Shown here piece by piece: positions 23,731 through 35,601 of a DNA stretch of 64,000 nucleotides. Every line of letters starts with the position of its first letter. The first letter of the stretch is position 1. Below the pieces are notes generated by a model. The model was given only the letters and a program-made list of their open reading frames with translations. It was not told the DNA's origin and did no database searches. Source of the stretch: Panulirus ornatus (taxonomy: Eukaryota; Arthropoda; Malacostraca; Decapoda; Palinuridae); assembly GCF_036320965.1 (NCBI RefSeq), contig NC_092239.1:3019320-3083319 (forward strand), given 5' to 3'. Made by a program: the position numbers and the translations under genes.

Positions 23731-26700
23731 CATCGACGTTAACCGATACTTCATGTAGGTCTTAAATGACTATTGATAACAGAAATAAACACATTACTAG
23801 GGAACATAGATATTTCAGAAACGAAATATTTTGACATAGTTCAAATACTTCTGTATAACAATCGTGTATAGCGAAACTAGAAAAGAAAAACAAAACTAGA
23901 AAAGAAAATTGCCCTGCCATCCAGGCAGGATCCACTTGGATGTAATACCAAAAGTATTTTTCAAACTCCCGTTTTAAACCGCTTACCAATCAGCACACTG
24001 TGGTCCCCAGTGAACGGCCAATCGGCAGCTCTTACACTGGGTTAACAGAGCCGCTATTGAGTCGGGGAAATTCAGAGCGAAGGGTTGTTTATAGAGGTCA
24101 AAAAAAATATGCGAGGAATTGAATGTCAAGCTCAAAAGTGCATTCACAGTGGAGGGCACTAATGAGAGGGAACGAGGAGGAAGAGGATTTGAAATGCACT
24201 GTAAATGAAATGGCATTAGAATGTTGTATGAGGAGTCTTGACATGTGCTGGAACGCTTATAAATCGTGAATTCTCTTGCTGTGTAATCAAAAAGTGTGCA
24301 GAAATGGTTGAAAACGAACTGCAAAATGTAAGCAGAAAACAGCGATATCTCTAAATGCTGACAGTACACAGTTTAAAAAGCCCTAAGATTATAGAGAAAA
24401 TTCAAGAGTGTAGGACTCCTTCACCTACTGGAAAAATTCGTAATGACGGATAACCTCGTAAGTTGTTTTAAAACGTGTCACGTAATTGACAGCTCCAACG
24501 TTGAAAATAATTGGATGAGCAGGCTAAGGCATTCTTGTATATGTAGTTGTTCTGTTCCTTTATATTTCAAAATAAGTATAAAGTGTGTGAATTTTCTGTT
24601 GATCTGAGCATGCGTTGGTTCAGTTGTTTCGCTTCCCCGTCCTTCGCTTCAAGTTTAAAACTGGAGGACTCACTGAACTACTTGAATTATCGCTCATCAT
24701 CGCTTTAACTGATGAATGCAGGAAATTTTTAGCGCGATATGGATTTGTATAATTTTTCAGCAAAGTGTCCTACATGTGAGAGAAGTGCCCTAAATACGAA
24801 AGAAGTGTTCAACACGAAAGAATTGTGTGTGTCACAAGACCGCTTTGTTTTCATTGTGATCAACGGAAGAGAAACTGTGTACCGCAACGCTAACATGGTC
24901 GATGTCGTTGGAATGTGAATGATCAACAACTTTCCTGTGTCGACTTGTTGCTCCAGCCTTCTACCTACCTAAATAAGGTAAGAAACACTCTTCCTACTTT
25001 AGGCTAAGTTAGCTCTACCCTACTATAATCTGTTATTAGTGTCATTCTGAACCCTAAATCATCCAGCTTTACGATTGTTCACTGGGGAAGGGTTTGTGTG
25101 CTTATCGTATGTGGAAGTCGTAGATTTTCGTTTCCTGCATCAATAATGGAGATGACAGATAAGACACCTCAACGAGTGTCGAAGAGACAGATGGAAAAGG
25201 CGAGGAAAATGAAAACCTTTAACAGAAACAACTGTGGGATTGAATTCTATGACGGTGCCGAGTTGTAGCACGAATGTTTGAGGTGTTCTGACGAGGATGG
25301 TTGGCTGGGAAAACTTGACGTAGCGGAACACTGACCAAACGGTAGGGAGTTCTGAGCTAGGGGTCATATTCAGGTAGGGTGTTAGGATAAACACTTGTTA
25401 AAAATCTGATAAAGACTCGACATGGATATCCGTGATTTAAGCACATTTTTATGATTGTTAGCCATCCTGGTCAAGTGAAATCTGATTAAGAGTCTTCAGT
25501 ACGTTTGTCTTTTTTTATGTTTGTATGTAGGATTAGTTTTATGTTACATGAGATCCGCAAAGATAATGTAATTCCATGTCAGCACATACAACTCGGGGAG
25601 TATCGTTGTCTCCACTCGACCCCCACCCAGTCTGTTTAGCTTTGACATCGATGCTTCGTCTACCAGAACAGACGACCTGGTGTGCAGAACTCACCAGCCA
25701 ATCACCACCACCACTACGACAACATACATTAGGAATAAAAGTCTACATCTTAAACCCCAACATCGTGTGACCAGCTCCCATAATCAAATCACCAGATCTG
25801 TTCTCCTTTCAGTATATTTACTACCCAGTACATCGGGGATCATCCCATTAATGACTGATGAGAAAAGATTACCTTAAGTGTCACAGTGAGGAAGGAGGAG
25901 GAGGACACGCCAGCATCAGAACAGGAAAGAGGAGCCTGGCAACTGCCGGGGTTGATGTCAGGACTCCCGTCGAGGTTGCTAAGTAGATCCCAGACGTCGC
26001 CAGGGACGCCAGGAGAAATTTACAGGCAGACGCAGGGCGCCCGAGTTGAACGTAAACATCATTGGAGCTGCCCGCAGGAGTCTAGACGCCTTTGGACCTG
26101 AGATGAGGAACGGAGGCACTACCGGAGATCCCCACACCAACCACTACAAGGTCAGGCACGTCCTGGAGACGTACAAGAGTGGTCGAGGGGCCACAGTGGA
26201 AGCCTGTCATCTTTAAGGCTGTCGTGAGAGGCCTACAAACACTTGTTGAGTGGGAAAGCGATTGAAACCATCGTCAGGGTTGGCATGATCCTTGTCATCG
26301 TTGCGAAAGAAACCTGTTGCCAGAATGGACCAGTTGCATGAATTTGAAGCCGATGGGACTATACAGGAGATGGCGTCGAGGAGGAGGAGGAGACTATGCC
26401 CAATTACCATGGCAACTAAAGAGGGCAGGCTTGTGACAAGGAGAGCTGCCGTTGGTTCCCCTGGCCGACCTCATCTTCCCTCAGGAACAGCTAAAAGAGA
26501 TCAGCTTCGTTGGGGGTAACTGACGGAGGAAGCGTGTCGCAAGGCACTGTGTTCCCCAGACAAAGACAACACAGATAAAGTTCTGGGTGGCTTCCTCTCC
26601 CCCACACAAGACACAACACTCGACTATTTTCCTCTCTGAAATTATCCCTCCGACCCGGCTCTTAGGAGGGATGGTAATACGTAATTTGCCCCATATAGAC

Positions 26701-27277
26701 TAAAATTAGCCTTATAAAGGACACCGCAGACCTGCCGTAGAAGGGGCTGCCTGATTCAGTAAAGAACATGAGCCCCATTGGAGAGCAGCTTCACCATACA
26801 ACGTCAGGTATCACATATCACTCGTTGACGTCAGATCCGCTGCCACTGGTAGTCTTCAGTCCGCTTGGACGTCATACGTCCACACTAAAAAAAGTGGATT
26901 ACAAGAGAAGCTGTATTTTGGCGGCTCTTGTGTGCCTCCCAGAGGGACGACCCGGCCTCCCATACTGCTTTCCCGCCCCTCGCCCTCCCGCTGTGCAATG
27001 CATACCCGCCCCCGCAGACAGGAAGGAAAAAAAAAAGTATATATATCCAACATGTCTGGGCAGAGTTTTCCAGAACTGTTTCTTTTTTTTTTTAGTTTCA
27101 TCATTAGATTTACCCGGCCACATGCCATAGTGTGGGCGAGACATTACAGACACTCAGAAGAGTTCATTGTAATAAGTACATAGATACAAGTACAGTATAG
27201 GTTGGGTTAGAACCCATGTATATGGACAGATGAATGATGTATGAGTTAGGTTACAGAGATACGTGGTAGTCAATGGG

Positions 27278-27320
27278 AAGGGCCTGATGATTTATGACGA
27301 TGTTATCTGCTGGAGGTCAG
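27278..27320 (+). repeat. Diverged single copy of the 67-bp unit
   Basis: GGGCCTGATGATTTATGACG and TTATCTGCTGGAGGTCAG match the 30.0-kb unit. It shows that the unit existed before the local triplication. Confidence 0.5.
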
Positions 27321-29069
27321 TAGTAGCGTCCCAAGGGGCAAATATTGTTTGTGGTAGAGACAGGAGTATAGCAGAAGGCACCTCTCCACCCATCTCTACC
27401 TCTCCTTCCGGCATAACCAAACTAAGAAGGAAGGCAGAGTAGATTGTAAACATTAAATGCTTTTTCCCCTACTTGAAACCGTCCTTTTTACTGATGATAG
27501 ACATTTATTATGCATTTGTTTTGTTTTCTTGTAAATATATTAACTGTCTTCCCATGGACAACGTTTGGTGATGTCTTATTCGTGTCTTCAACAATACACC
27601 GTAAGAAAATGATCACGTTTCTGTTACATCTTTACCTTAATTCTGTTGATTGTATCCCTGTATTTACGTTCTGTCTGTGGGCTGAAGATCCTCATTGTGT
27701 TGAGTACATCGACATGTTCATGGTACTGGATGGGTCAGCGTTCGTGTATATGGAGGGAAGAGTAATACATGAGTCAGGTTTACAGAGGCTGGGTGAGGGA
27801 CCCATGTATTCAGGACATAGACACACATATGACTGGTTGGGTCTGGGAGTTTGGATATTACGTTCACAATCAGTCCTCAGTGAATGACATCATACGTTAT
27901 CTGAAAATACGACAGAACTTTTATATAAACCAGAATGAACACTCGTCTGTCTAGAAGCTGTGGTACGATCATGCGTCAGCTTTCCCGTCCAGATGTAGGT
28001 CTTGCTGACCAGACGACGCAACTTGAATTATAGAATAAACATTATGATGGTGTGGCACCTGGCACAAGGATTCCACAATCTCTCTGATTTTGTCTCTGAT
28101 CAACTTCGTTTTTTTTTTTTGTGGTCACTCTTTTCACTCTCATCCATTTCGTCCTCAGCTGTGTATTTTATCTCTTCAATGTCATATAATTTTCTTTTCA
28201 CGCGATCTCCATGTTTTTGGTCACTTCCTGTCCTACTTAGAAAAAAAGCAATTCACAGTCTGTGTCTCAAGCTTTTGTCGTTTTATTCTATAGACATGAT
28301 ATCGACATATCTCTCATGTTATCAATAGATCATTGAAACATCCTGAAATATCCTGTGCCAATGGTGGGTTACTGTCATGTGGCAGCGTCGGCGGGAGGTT
28401 CCCCAGCGAGAGGCATTGGGTCCTTCTCTAATTCTTTCAAGATTAGATTTAGGGTTTCTAACTCCTTAGGAAGAGCTTTTATCTTAATTCTCCGTTGCCT
28501 CTCTCTGTAGAAGTCATTGCTTTTTGTTCACTTACGTATGTCATCGATTTGTAGAAATGAAGTTAGATTTGTTAAGGAAGAGCACGTATGTTGGTTTTCA
28601 TATCTGTTTACTTTGCTTAACATGCACGACTGACATTCGATAGACGTCCCTCAGTGTGGTACATGTGGATCCCCCATCCCACACGTCATGCATCCCTGTG
28701 TCATGATCAACCATCCCATCCACCTCTTCCACATTTCCTTCATCACCACCTCCACCCGCGACTTCCTCTTCCTCCCGCACATACAAGGGAGGGATTCGGT
28801 ACAACCCTCGAGCCTGGTTCCTTCTACTCACCCTAGGAAACTAGGCCAGACCAGAGAGAGCCACAGTCACCTGAACTCCTTCAACACTTTGAGTGATCGA
28901 GCCTCACAGCCCACTCTTGAAATCATGACGACTGACAATTCCTTCGCGACAACCACTAGCACTATCCCGACTTCCTTCACAACACCCCTCTCCCCGTTAT
29001 CACCCCACTTCCTTCGCCACTGATCCTTCTTCCACCTCAAGGCACAAACCACACGACTTCATTCTCCCT

Positions 29070-29190
29070 AATGGGTCAGGTCAAAGACCAGGCCATCAAA
29101 CCCGAAGGTCATCCTGTCCTACTCTAGTGTCGAGGCGCTTTGTTCAAGGGCCGTTCCATGGTGCTCAAGGGTCGCAACGTGGTGTATGCA
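29070..29190 (-). repeat. Dispersed copy of the ACGACCCTTGA element, reverse orientation
   Basis: The minus strand reads GCGACCCTTGAGCACCATGG, ACGGCCCTTGAACAAAG, then CTTTGACCTGACCC. It has about two units. Confidence 0.6.
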
Positions 29191-29571
29191 CCGATTAAGA
29201 GTAACATACTTTTCATCGCTGCAATTAGGCTTCAAATTGGTGTCCGATACTTCAGTCCTGTACTTCTGAAAGCAGGGCAAAACACGCGCATCTGTACCAA
29301 GAAGTATTATAATGACAGAACAAATACAGGGCAGTAGACCACACACGCACAAGAGCTGTCAAGATAAAAATATCTTCTGTCATGTAGGTTAAAAAATAGC
29401 ACGAGTTAATAAGTCTAACTCACAGGAGCCAAATTGGCTTAGTTTTATTGCGACTGACGCGACATTGTCGCCTGTGTCAGCGGCGTCTGTCGCTCGGTCT
29501 AGCCCCTTCATCACTTATTCTGAACTTTCTTATGTAAATGTTATGAAGGGAAGGTAGGCTTTCGTGGGGGG

Positions 29572-29573
29572 GG

Positions 29574-29648
<75 letters not shown>
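29572..29648 (+). repeat. (GA)n microsatellite
   Basis: A GA run of about 75 bases after a run of nine or more Gs. Confidence 0.98.
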
Positions 29649-29651
<3 letters not shown>

Positions 29652-30010
29652 GAGAGAGTTATGGAGTACTTTTCATGAAGTACGTTCACCCATTTCCACT
29701 AGAAACAAACCTTTATTAATTGTAGAGGGATATACTGTTTGGTGGTGGCACGTCTCAGGGATTGATATCCAGTTCTCTTTAAAGTGTCAGTCAGGATTCT
29801 TGGGGGTGGGGGGGGGGGATATTGGGTTACGTGGTGTGGGGGCGGGGGAAGAAGGAGCGTGGTTGTACGGAGTTGTATTGCCAATAACAGATCTAAGGGT
29901 TACCTCAGGGAAGCGAGAGATGTTCCTCGAATAACACAAGATGGCTATCTTGTGTCACTAATCCTGAGGGCTTTGAGGATTAGTAAGCGAGTACACGGGA
30001 GAGGGACACA

Positions 30011-30200
30011 CACAACAGAGGACCTGATGGTCTATGACGGGGGTCATCTGCTGGAGGACAGTTACACAGGAAGGGACAGACAACAGAAGACCTGATGGTC
30101 CATGATAGGGGTCATCTGCTGGAGGACAGTACACAGGAAGGGGCAGACAACAGAAGACCTGATGGTCTATGACGGGGGTCATCTGCTGGAGGACAGTGCA
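30011..30200 (+). repeat. 67-bp tandem repeat, three copies
   Basis: The unit contains CAACAGAAGACCTGATGGTC, TATGACGGGGGTCATCTGCT and GGAGGACAGTACACAGGAAG. The copies differ by few bases. A single diverged relative lies at 27.28-27.32 kb. Confidence 0.9.
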
Positions 30201-30689
30201 TGATAGTATCGCAGTGAGTCACGATGTGTGATGAGAAGTGCCGCTGGGGGAAGCACTGGGTCCCTCGGGGAGAGGTGTAAGTCTTCCCTCTGTATAGTAA
30301 TGGCTTACGTTAGAAAAATGACAATGTCCTGCGGATGTAGTGAGATGTGATGATAGGTAGAGGCTGCGTCCGGTAGCGACGGGGGCTGCCCTACAGCGGG
30401 AGGAAGAAACATCACTACCATTATAAAGAGTGTTTGGGTGTAGACGCAGAAGGTCGAAAGAAGAAGGATTTAGCATTTAATGGGTGGGATGGAGGTGTTG
30501 GGAGTGTGAGGAGGTAGCGTGTAATGGGAGAGGGGTGTGTGTGTGTGTGGGGAGGGAGGGGAAGGAGCCAGACGGGCGGAGGTCCTCAGGGAAGCATCAC
30601 AATTTAGCCCTCAAGTGACCTTCACTGCTAAAAATAGCGAGAAAGTGGATGGTGTTAACACGCCTAATGGCCCTAGGCGACACTGTCAC

Positions 30690-30692
30690 GCG

Positions 30693-30726
<34 letters not shown>
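30690..30726 (+). repeat. (CA)n microsatellite
   Basis: A short pure CA run. Confidence 0.95.
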
Positions 30727-30729
<3 letters not shown>

Positions 30730-31139
30730 CTCTCATTCTTACAGGGAATCTTCCACAATAAAATTATTACTACATATCTATACTAATTACCAAGCAACTA
30801 TATAGATATCTGTAAAAACAGCCAACACACGACAGTCACTTCTCCGGGTCGTCAACCATAACACTAGCTCGGCGGGTGATATGTGCATTGCAGATCTTGG
30901 TCTCTACAGTCATGCATGATTCCTATGTTTACAGGCTCCGTAAGTGGGCCATTACAGCCCCAGTGTTTATGGTGCATAGTGAGAAGCTGCTACACCCGGA
31001 GACAGACGTTGTGGATTTCAAGTCTGTCTCTACCATGCCCTGTATTCCGTAAATAACCACATTTGTACTAAATATAGAGACACCAGCGTCTGGCAGGCTG
31101 GAGCTTACACTTGTACACGCACACAGACGCAAGCACGCA

Positions 31140-31300
31140 TAACATATAGGGGCTCCTGCAGTTCCAAGGCTGCGCTTCTTCCAGGAGCAGGGAAATGATG
31201 GATCCTTTTGGAGTTACTGTACTTCTTTTCGTCAACAGGCGATGATACAATCTCGTCAAAGATAAGTTTCTCCCGAAGTGTAACCACGGGCAAGCGGAGT
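31140..31300 (+). repeat. Dispersed repeat family R1, copy 1
   Basis: It contains GGCTCCTGCAGTTCCAAGGC, AGCAGGGAAATGATGGATCC, TTTTGGAGT and ATGATACAATCTCGTC. The same blocks in the same order and orientation occur near 37.5, 53.2 and 59.9 kb. The right end runs into a TA tract. Confidence 0.65.
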
Positions 31301-31304
31301 TCAG

Positions 31305-31307
<3 letters not shown>

Positions 31308-31366
<59 letters not shown>
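31308..31366 (+). repeat. (TA)n microsatellite at the end of an R1 copy
   Basis: A pure TA run that replaces the right end of R1 copy 1. Confidence 0.97.
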
Positions 31367-31370
<4 letters not shown>

Positions 31371-33522
31371 GAGTTGGGAGGTAGAGTACGATTAGCATTT
31401 ATGGTCAAAAAGGATCAAATCCCACTGATAATTGTTGACTATACAAATCAGACGATTTGCTTTCGATTTGTCGTTTCTAGCGACGTCTAGAAGAGGCAAA
31501 AATTTATGATTTAGAGGGAAGTTTAATGCACTGCAGCTATATAGACTGCAAACTGGGACCCACAAGGAGGCAAGAAATCCATTAAGAACTCCAGGGTTAA
31601 ATGCTGTAAAATGTAAACAGTAGAGCCAACCCTTTCATACAGTAGCCTGGGAATTAAAACATCATATTGGAACTCGCCTTTGAAAAAATAGAACATGACG
31701 GAGCACATGGTAAGCGAGGAAGTTTATATGGAAGAAGAGAACCAAAATGATATAAGGAGGACAACTATGGAGAGCAGCTCAATATTGTTTTGTACACCCA
31801 GTGTCTCTCCTTTTTGTTGTTATGTATTTCACACCGCGGAGGTAGCTGGTTATCTTGCATTTGTTGAATTAGGAGACGGGATAACCTCGTCACTCGACTG
31901 GCTGACCATGAAGTGTTGACAGTAGTTACAAACACAAGTGGATCAAATTTAAGAGAAGTGTCAATAAAGATTAATTGTGCTGACGTATAATCGCACGCGC
32001 GTCAAACTAATAGGTTTTTTTTTTTCGGTGATCAAATGTCACGCTTGTCGTACAGCAAATCGGTTAAAACCAGTTGGGAATCTCAGTGATATGTGGCTCC
32101 ACTCCGCTATCAGTTGGGAGTAGTGTATGATGCAGTATGGAAGTGGTTGATGAAGCTAATGAGCCACACACACACATACACACACACACGCAGAGAGGTT
32201 GTGTTTGAAGGGTTAACCAATCAGTCGCGTCCGAGCTCCCGTTCGGAGCGGATGTCCTGACGAAGGTATGGTTACGATGCCTCACTGATCAGGTTTGCAC
32301 CTTACTGTGGGCAGTAATGTATGAAGGCTGCGGCTGGCTGGGAGAGAACGCGAACTGATGAACACCATAGAAGAGGCTTACCTGCAACTATCATACAATG
32401 GCATTGAGGTTGACAGTCAAGAACCAAACAAGTATGGCAGAGAAAGTCTTCAAGAGAGGATTAGTAAAGAAGAGGAGTTGGCGAGAGGTGATGAGACAAA
32501 GTAATGTCGAATAAATCAGGAACAAGGAGAGACAGAATAAAGAGAAAGAAATAGAACACAATTAGGAATGGAATGACGGAGGCGACTCTAATGAATTCTG
32601 AATTCTCGATACAGTCTGTACCCACGACAGGTGTTAAGAATGGCTCAGGTACAGGAGGAGTTTGTACTTCGCTAGTTATGTACATACGTTTTTCCACGAG
32701 TAGGTGTAGTGGTCGCTACCTTGAGAAGTCAGGATGAAGAGGTTTAACCTTTGATTATAAATGGTCATCAAGTCCTGTCTGGTGCGGCCCAAGGACGAGG
32801 CTGTCAAGTTCCTCACGACGAATGGATTTAAGAATATGGTAAATGACGCTGCTTGAAGGACATGTCATACTCCAAGGTGACATTTTGCATGTATCCGGTA
32901 ACACTAGGTCCTGATATCCTTCTCGACTATGATAATTTCGTATGGGCAAGGTGTCCAGGATGGTCTTAAGGAAGGCAGACCTTTACGAAGATATTTAACT
33001 TTAGAATAAGATACAAGAGAATGTCCAAGGTAATTTGTTAAAGAGTAAATCAAGGACAGGGGTCGTTATGGCGTAGAAGTGTCAGAGAGGTGAGACCATA
33101 TATGTGCCGAGTCTGTGGTCACGCAACGCATGACTTTACACACCTGAGGCATGATCAAGTCTGGGCACCACTTTACGTGGGTTGTGGTCTGTAAATGTGG
33201 CGACGATCATGGTTCAGGCTCGTGGATGTACAAAATGAAGCCATGGATGCGTGCTGCTCGCTTTCGGAAACATGAGGGAAGTTTCAGCCGTGCCTACATT
33301 AAGAGGGAGGAAAGATACGTTATTGGGAAAATAAACAAAATTGATCGAGGAGCAGAACCGGATGGAACAGAAGGATCGAGTGATAGAACAAGGTGGATCA
33401 GAATGTCAGGTTGAAGATGATAGTACATAAACGGTACCAGCCTTGGTGTCATGGTGGAGTCACAAGGATAATGAGGTAGATGATAGGTCAGGTGATTTTG
33501 ATGGGTCAGCCTTTCACAACGA

Positions 33523-33840
33523 AGGTACGAACGACCCTTGAGCACGACGATGTGGCTCTTGTACGCGACGGTACGACCCTTGAGTACGACGATGTGGCTC
33601 TTGAACGCGACTGTACGACCCTTGAGCACGACGATGTGGCTCTTGAACGCGACAGTACGACCCTTGAGCACGACGATGTGGCTCTTGAACGCAACAGTAC
33701 GACCCTTGAGCACGACGATGTGGCTCTTGAACGCGACGGTACGACCCTTGAGCACAATGACACGATCCTTGAGCACGACGATGCGACCATTGGGCATGTC
33801 GTTACGACCCTTGTACAGGATGATACGACACTTAGGTATG
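33523..33840 (+). repeat. 42-bp minisatellite built from 21-bp ACGACCCTTGAGCACGACG units
   Basis: Five copies of a 42-base unit (ACGACCCTTGAGCACGACGA followed by TGTGGCTCTTGAACGCGACA), each made of two related 21-base halves, then about five single degenerate 21-mers. It is followed by TTTTGACCTGACCC. It opens frames on both strands that I do not believe are coding. Confidence 0.92.
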
Positions 33841-34052
33841 GTGGCGTGTCTTTTGACCTGACCCGTAAGGGCTGTCAGGCCGCAAGTGGGTGGACGTTCC
33901 ACAGACAGTATGCTGCAGGTTGACAGCCAGATGATGACACAATGGATTTTGTTTGCTCATAAGAAAGTAGGTTTTCAATCAATTGCTAGTTAGGGTAATG
34001 GAGGACGGTTGAAAACTGCTCCAGATTACCCCACGCCCTTGGGCGCCTTCCT

Positions 34053-34062
34053 TATATATATA

Positions 34063-34128
<66 letters not shown>

Positions 34129-34152
34129 TATATAGATAGATAGATAGATAGA
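34053..34152 (+). repeat. (TA)n-(GATA)n compound microsatellite
   Basis: A TA run with one phase slip near 34070, then about six AGAT units. Confidence 0.97.
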
Positions 34153-34499
34153 TATATTAGAAACTATCAATTGAACGAGTGATCAACTACATTCTTTTCT
34201 TATCCATAGGTAAATGAAACACGATAATGGTGTGATCATTACACGAAAATGCACATGGGAACTCATCGTATTTCATTTCCGGGGTAAACTGTGGAAAGGT
34301 TTGGAAAGCCTGGTTGTTGATAGGGGTCTGTGGTTTCGGTGCATTAGACGTAACAGTGATCATTTTCATTCAGAGTTGTGCCTGTAACAGCGCTGTGTAT
34401 TGTTACTCTTCATGCGCCCTGTAACCTAACCTTTCTATTAAGTTCTTGTCAAAAAAATCAGACATGACTGTCTTTCATCTTACTTAGTTGAAATGTTTG

Positions 34500-34502
<3 letters not shown>

Positions 34503-34571
<69 letters not shown>
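34503..34571 (+). repeat. (TA)n microsatellite
   Basis: A pure TA run of about 69 bases. Confidence 0.98.
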
Positions 34572-34574
<3 letters not shown>

Positions 34575-35403
34575 CTTGTACATATAACTGGTTAAGATTG
34601 AAAATAAAGATATATGCCTTCGATTGCTAAGTATGATATAGCAATATACCCTGCTACTGTAAGGCTACCCCTGTGACCACCTGACGGCATCAAACGTTCA
34701 CTAGTGCTCACACGTTCAAAGAAGAACAGAATATTACGATTTAACATATTTCTAACGTAGCATAAATCGTAGCATTGCTCTTATATTCTGTAAGTGAGTG
34801 ATTGGTTAAATGATATAAACTAGAGATTAACTGTCTGTGTATCGAAAGTACTTTGAACTCTTTCCCACAATGAATTTATGCGCAATAAACAAAAGTGGCC
34901 GGAGACGAGTTTAAATTCATGTGTTATTCATACGTATTGCACAATGAACGAACATCTGCCTTCCTTTGTAAATATTCACCTCTCATTAATGACGTATGAC
35001 TTATAATATTCCAGAATGAGATGACCAATAAATTCAAGATGTGAGAAAATGGAAAATCCTCGCGAGGTAGAGTTTTCCGCTTGTAAGATTTATTCCAATT
35101 CAGGACAGGTTTGCCTGCATTGCGCGCTATTTCTGCGCTTGGGTCGCAGACTGCTGGACTAATCGGGCGAATACATCCGTCTGCCTCGTCTTTCAAGCAC
35201 TAAAAGATGGTTTTAAGCGGGTTGGATCCAAAATTATTGTCAGATAGGCGTGAGAAAATTGTTATCAAAACTGCAGACTAGAAATCCTCATAATACATTA
35301 CAGAATCTTCGAGGAATCCATTTTCTACCGTACTTCCAGGGTGTGATGACAAGTTTCTAATTCTTAAAAGATGAAAAAGATAGATATAAATTATTTCGAT
35401 AAC

Positions 35404-35412
35404 TTATATAAA
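35404..35412 (+). promoter_or_regulatory. Possible TATA element of the SUMO gene
   Basis: TTATATAAA lies about 175 bases before the SUMO start codon. AT-rich DNA makes chance matches common, so this is weak. Confidence 0.2.
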
Positions 35413-35583
35413 TCATACGAGATTCTGAATGATATTGTACAGATTGAAGAAATATTGTAGATTTCGTATTTGCGAGGAAAGTCTCTCCATAACGTGAGGC
35501 GGTTGTAGGTCCTCTTGTCCTCGGGGAAGTTAGTGTTTACAAACGGAGTCAACGGGAGAGCGTTTCTCACCCAGCCACAGAAA

Positions 35584-35601
35584 ATGTCCGAGGAAGCCAA
35601 G
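35584..35601 (+). CDS. SUMO: SUMO gene, coding exon 1
   Basis: It encodes MSEEAK and ends at AAG/GTTTGT. Fly Smt3 starts MSDEKK, so the N-terminus is as expected. The exon is short and was placed by resemblance and phase; the other candidate is the 37.0-kb exon. Confidence 0.7.

Noticed and set aside
25886..26519. Two GC-richer open frames (MRKEEEDTPAS..., MSSLRKKPVARMDQ...)
   Set aside because: No recognisable domain and no convincing splice sites or promoter; left as unassigned intergenic DNA.
28654..29023. Overlapping open frames on both strands, Pro/Ser/Thr/His-rich
   Set aside because: The composition follows a C-rich strand; no signal peptide, domain or splice signals.
33523..33840. 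The regular array resembles a CRISPR at first sight
   Set aside because: There are no unique spacers between repeats, and the genome is eukaryotic.
33294..33923. Open frames with 14-residue repeats (TLEHDDVALERD and its opposites)
   Set aside because: They are translations of the 42-bp minisatellite, open on both strands, with no start context or homology.
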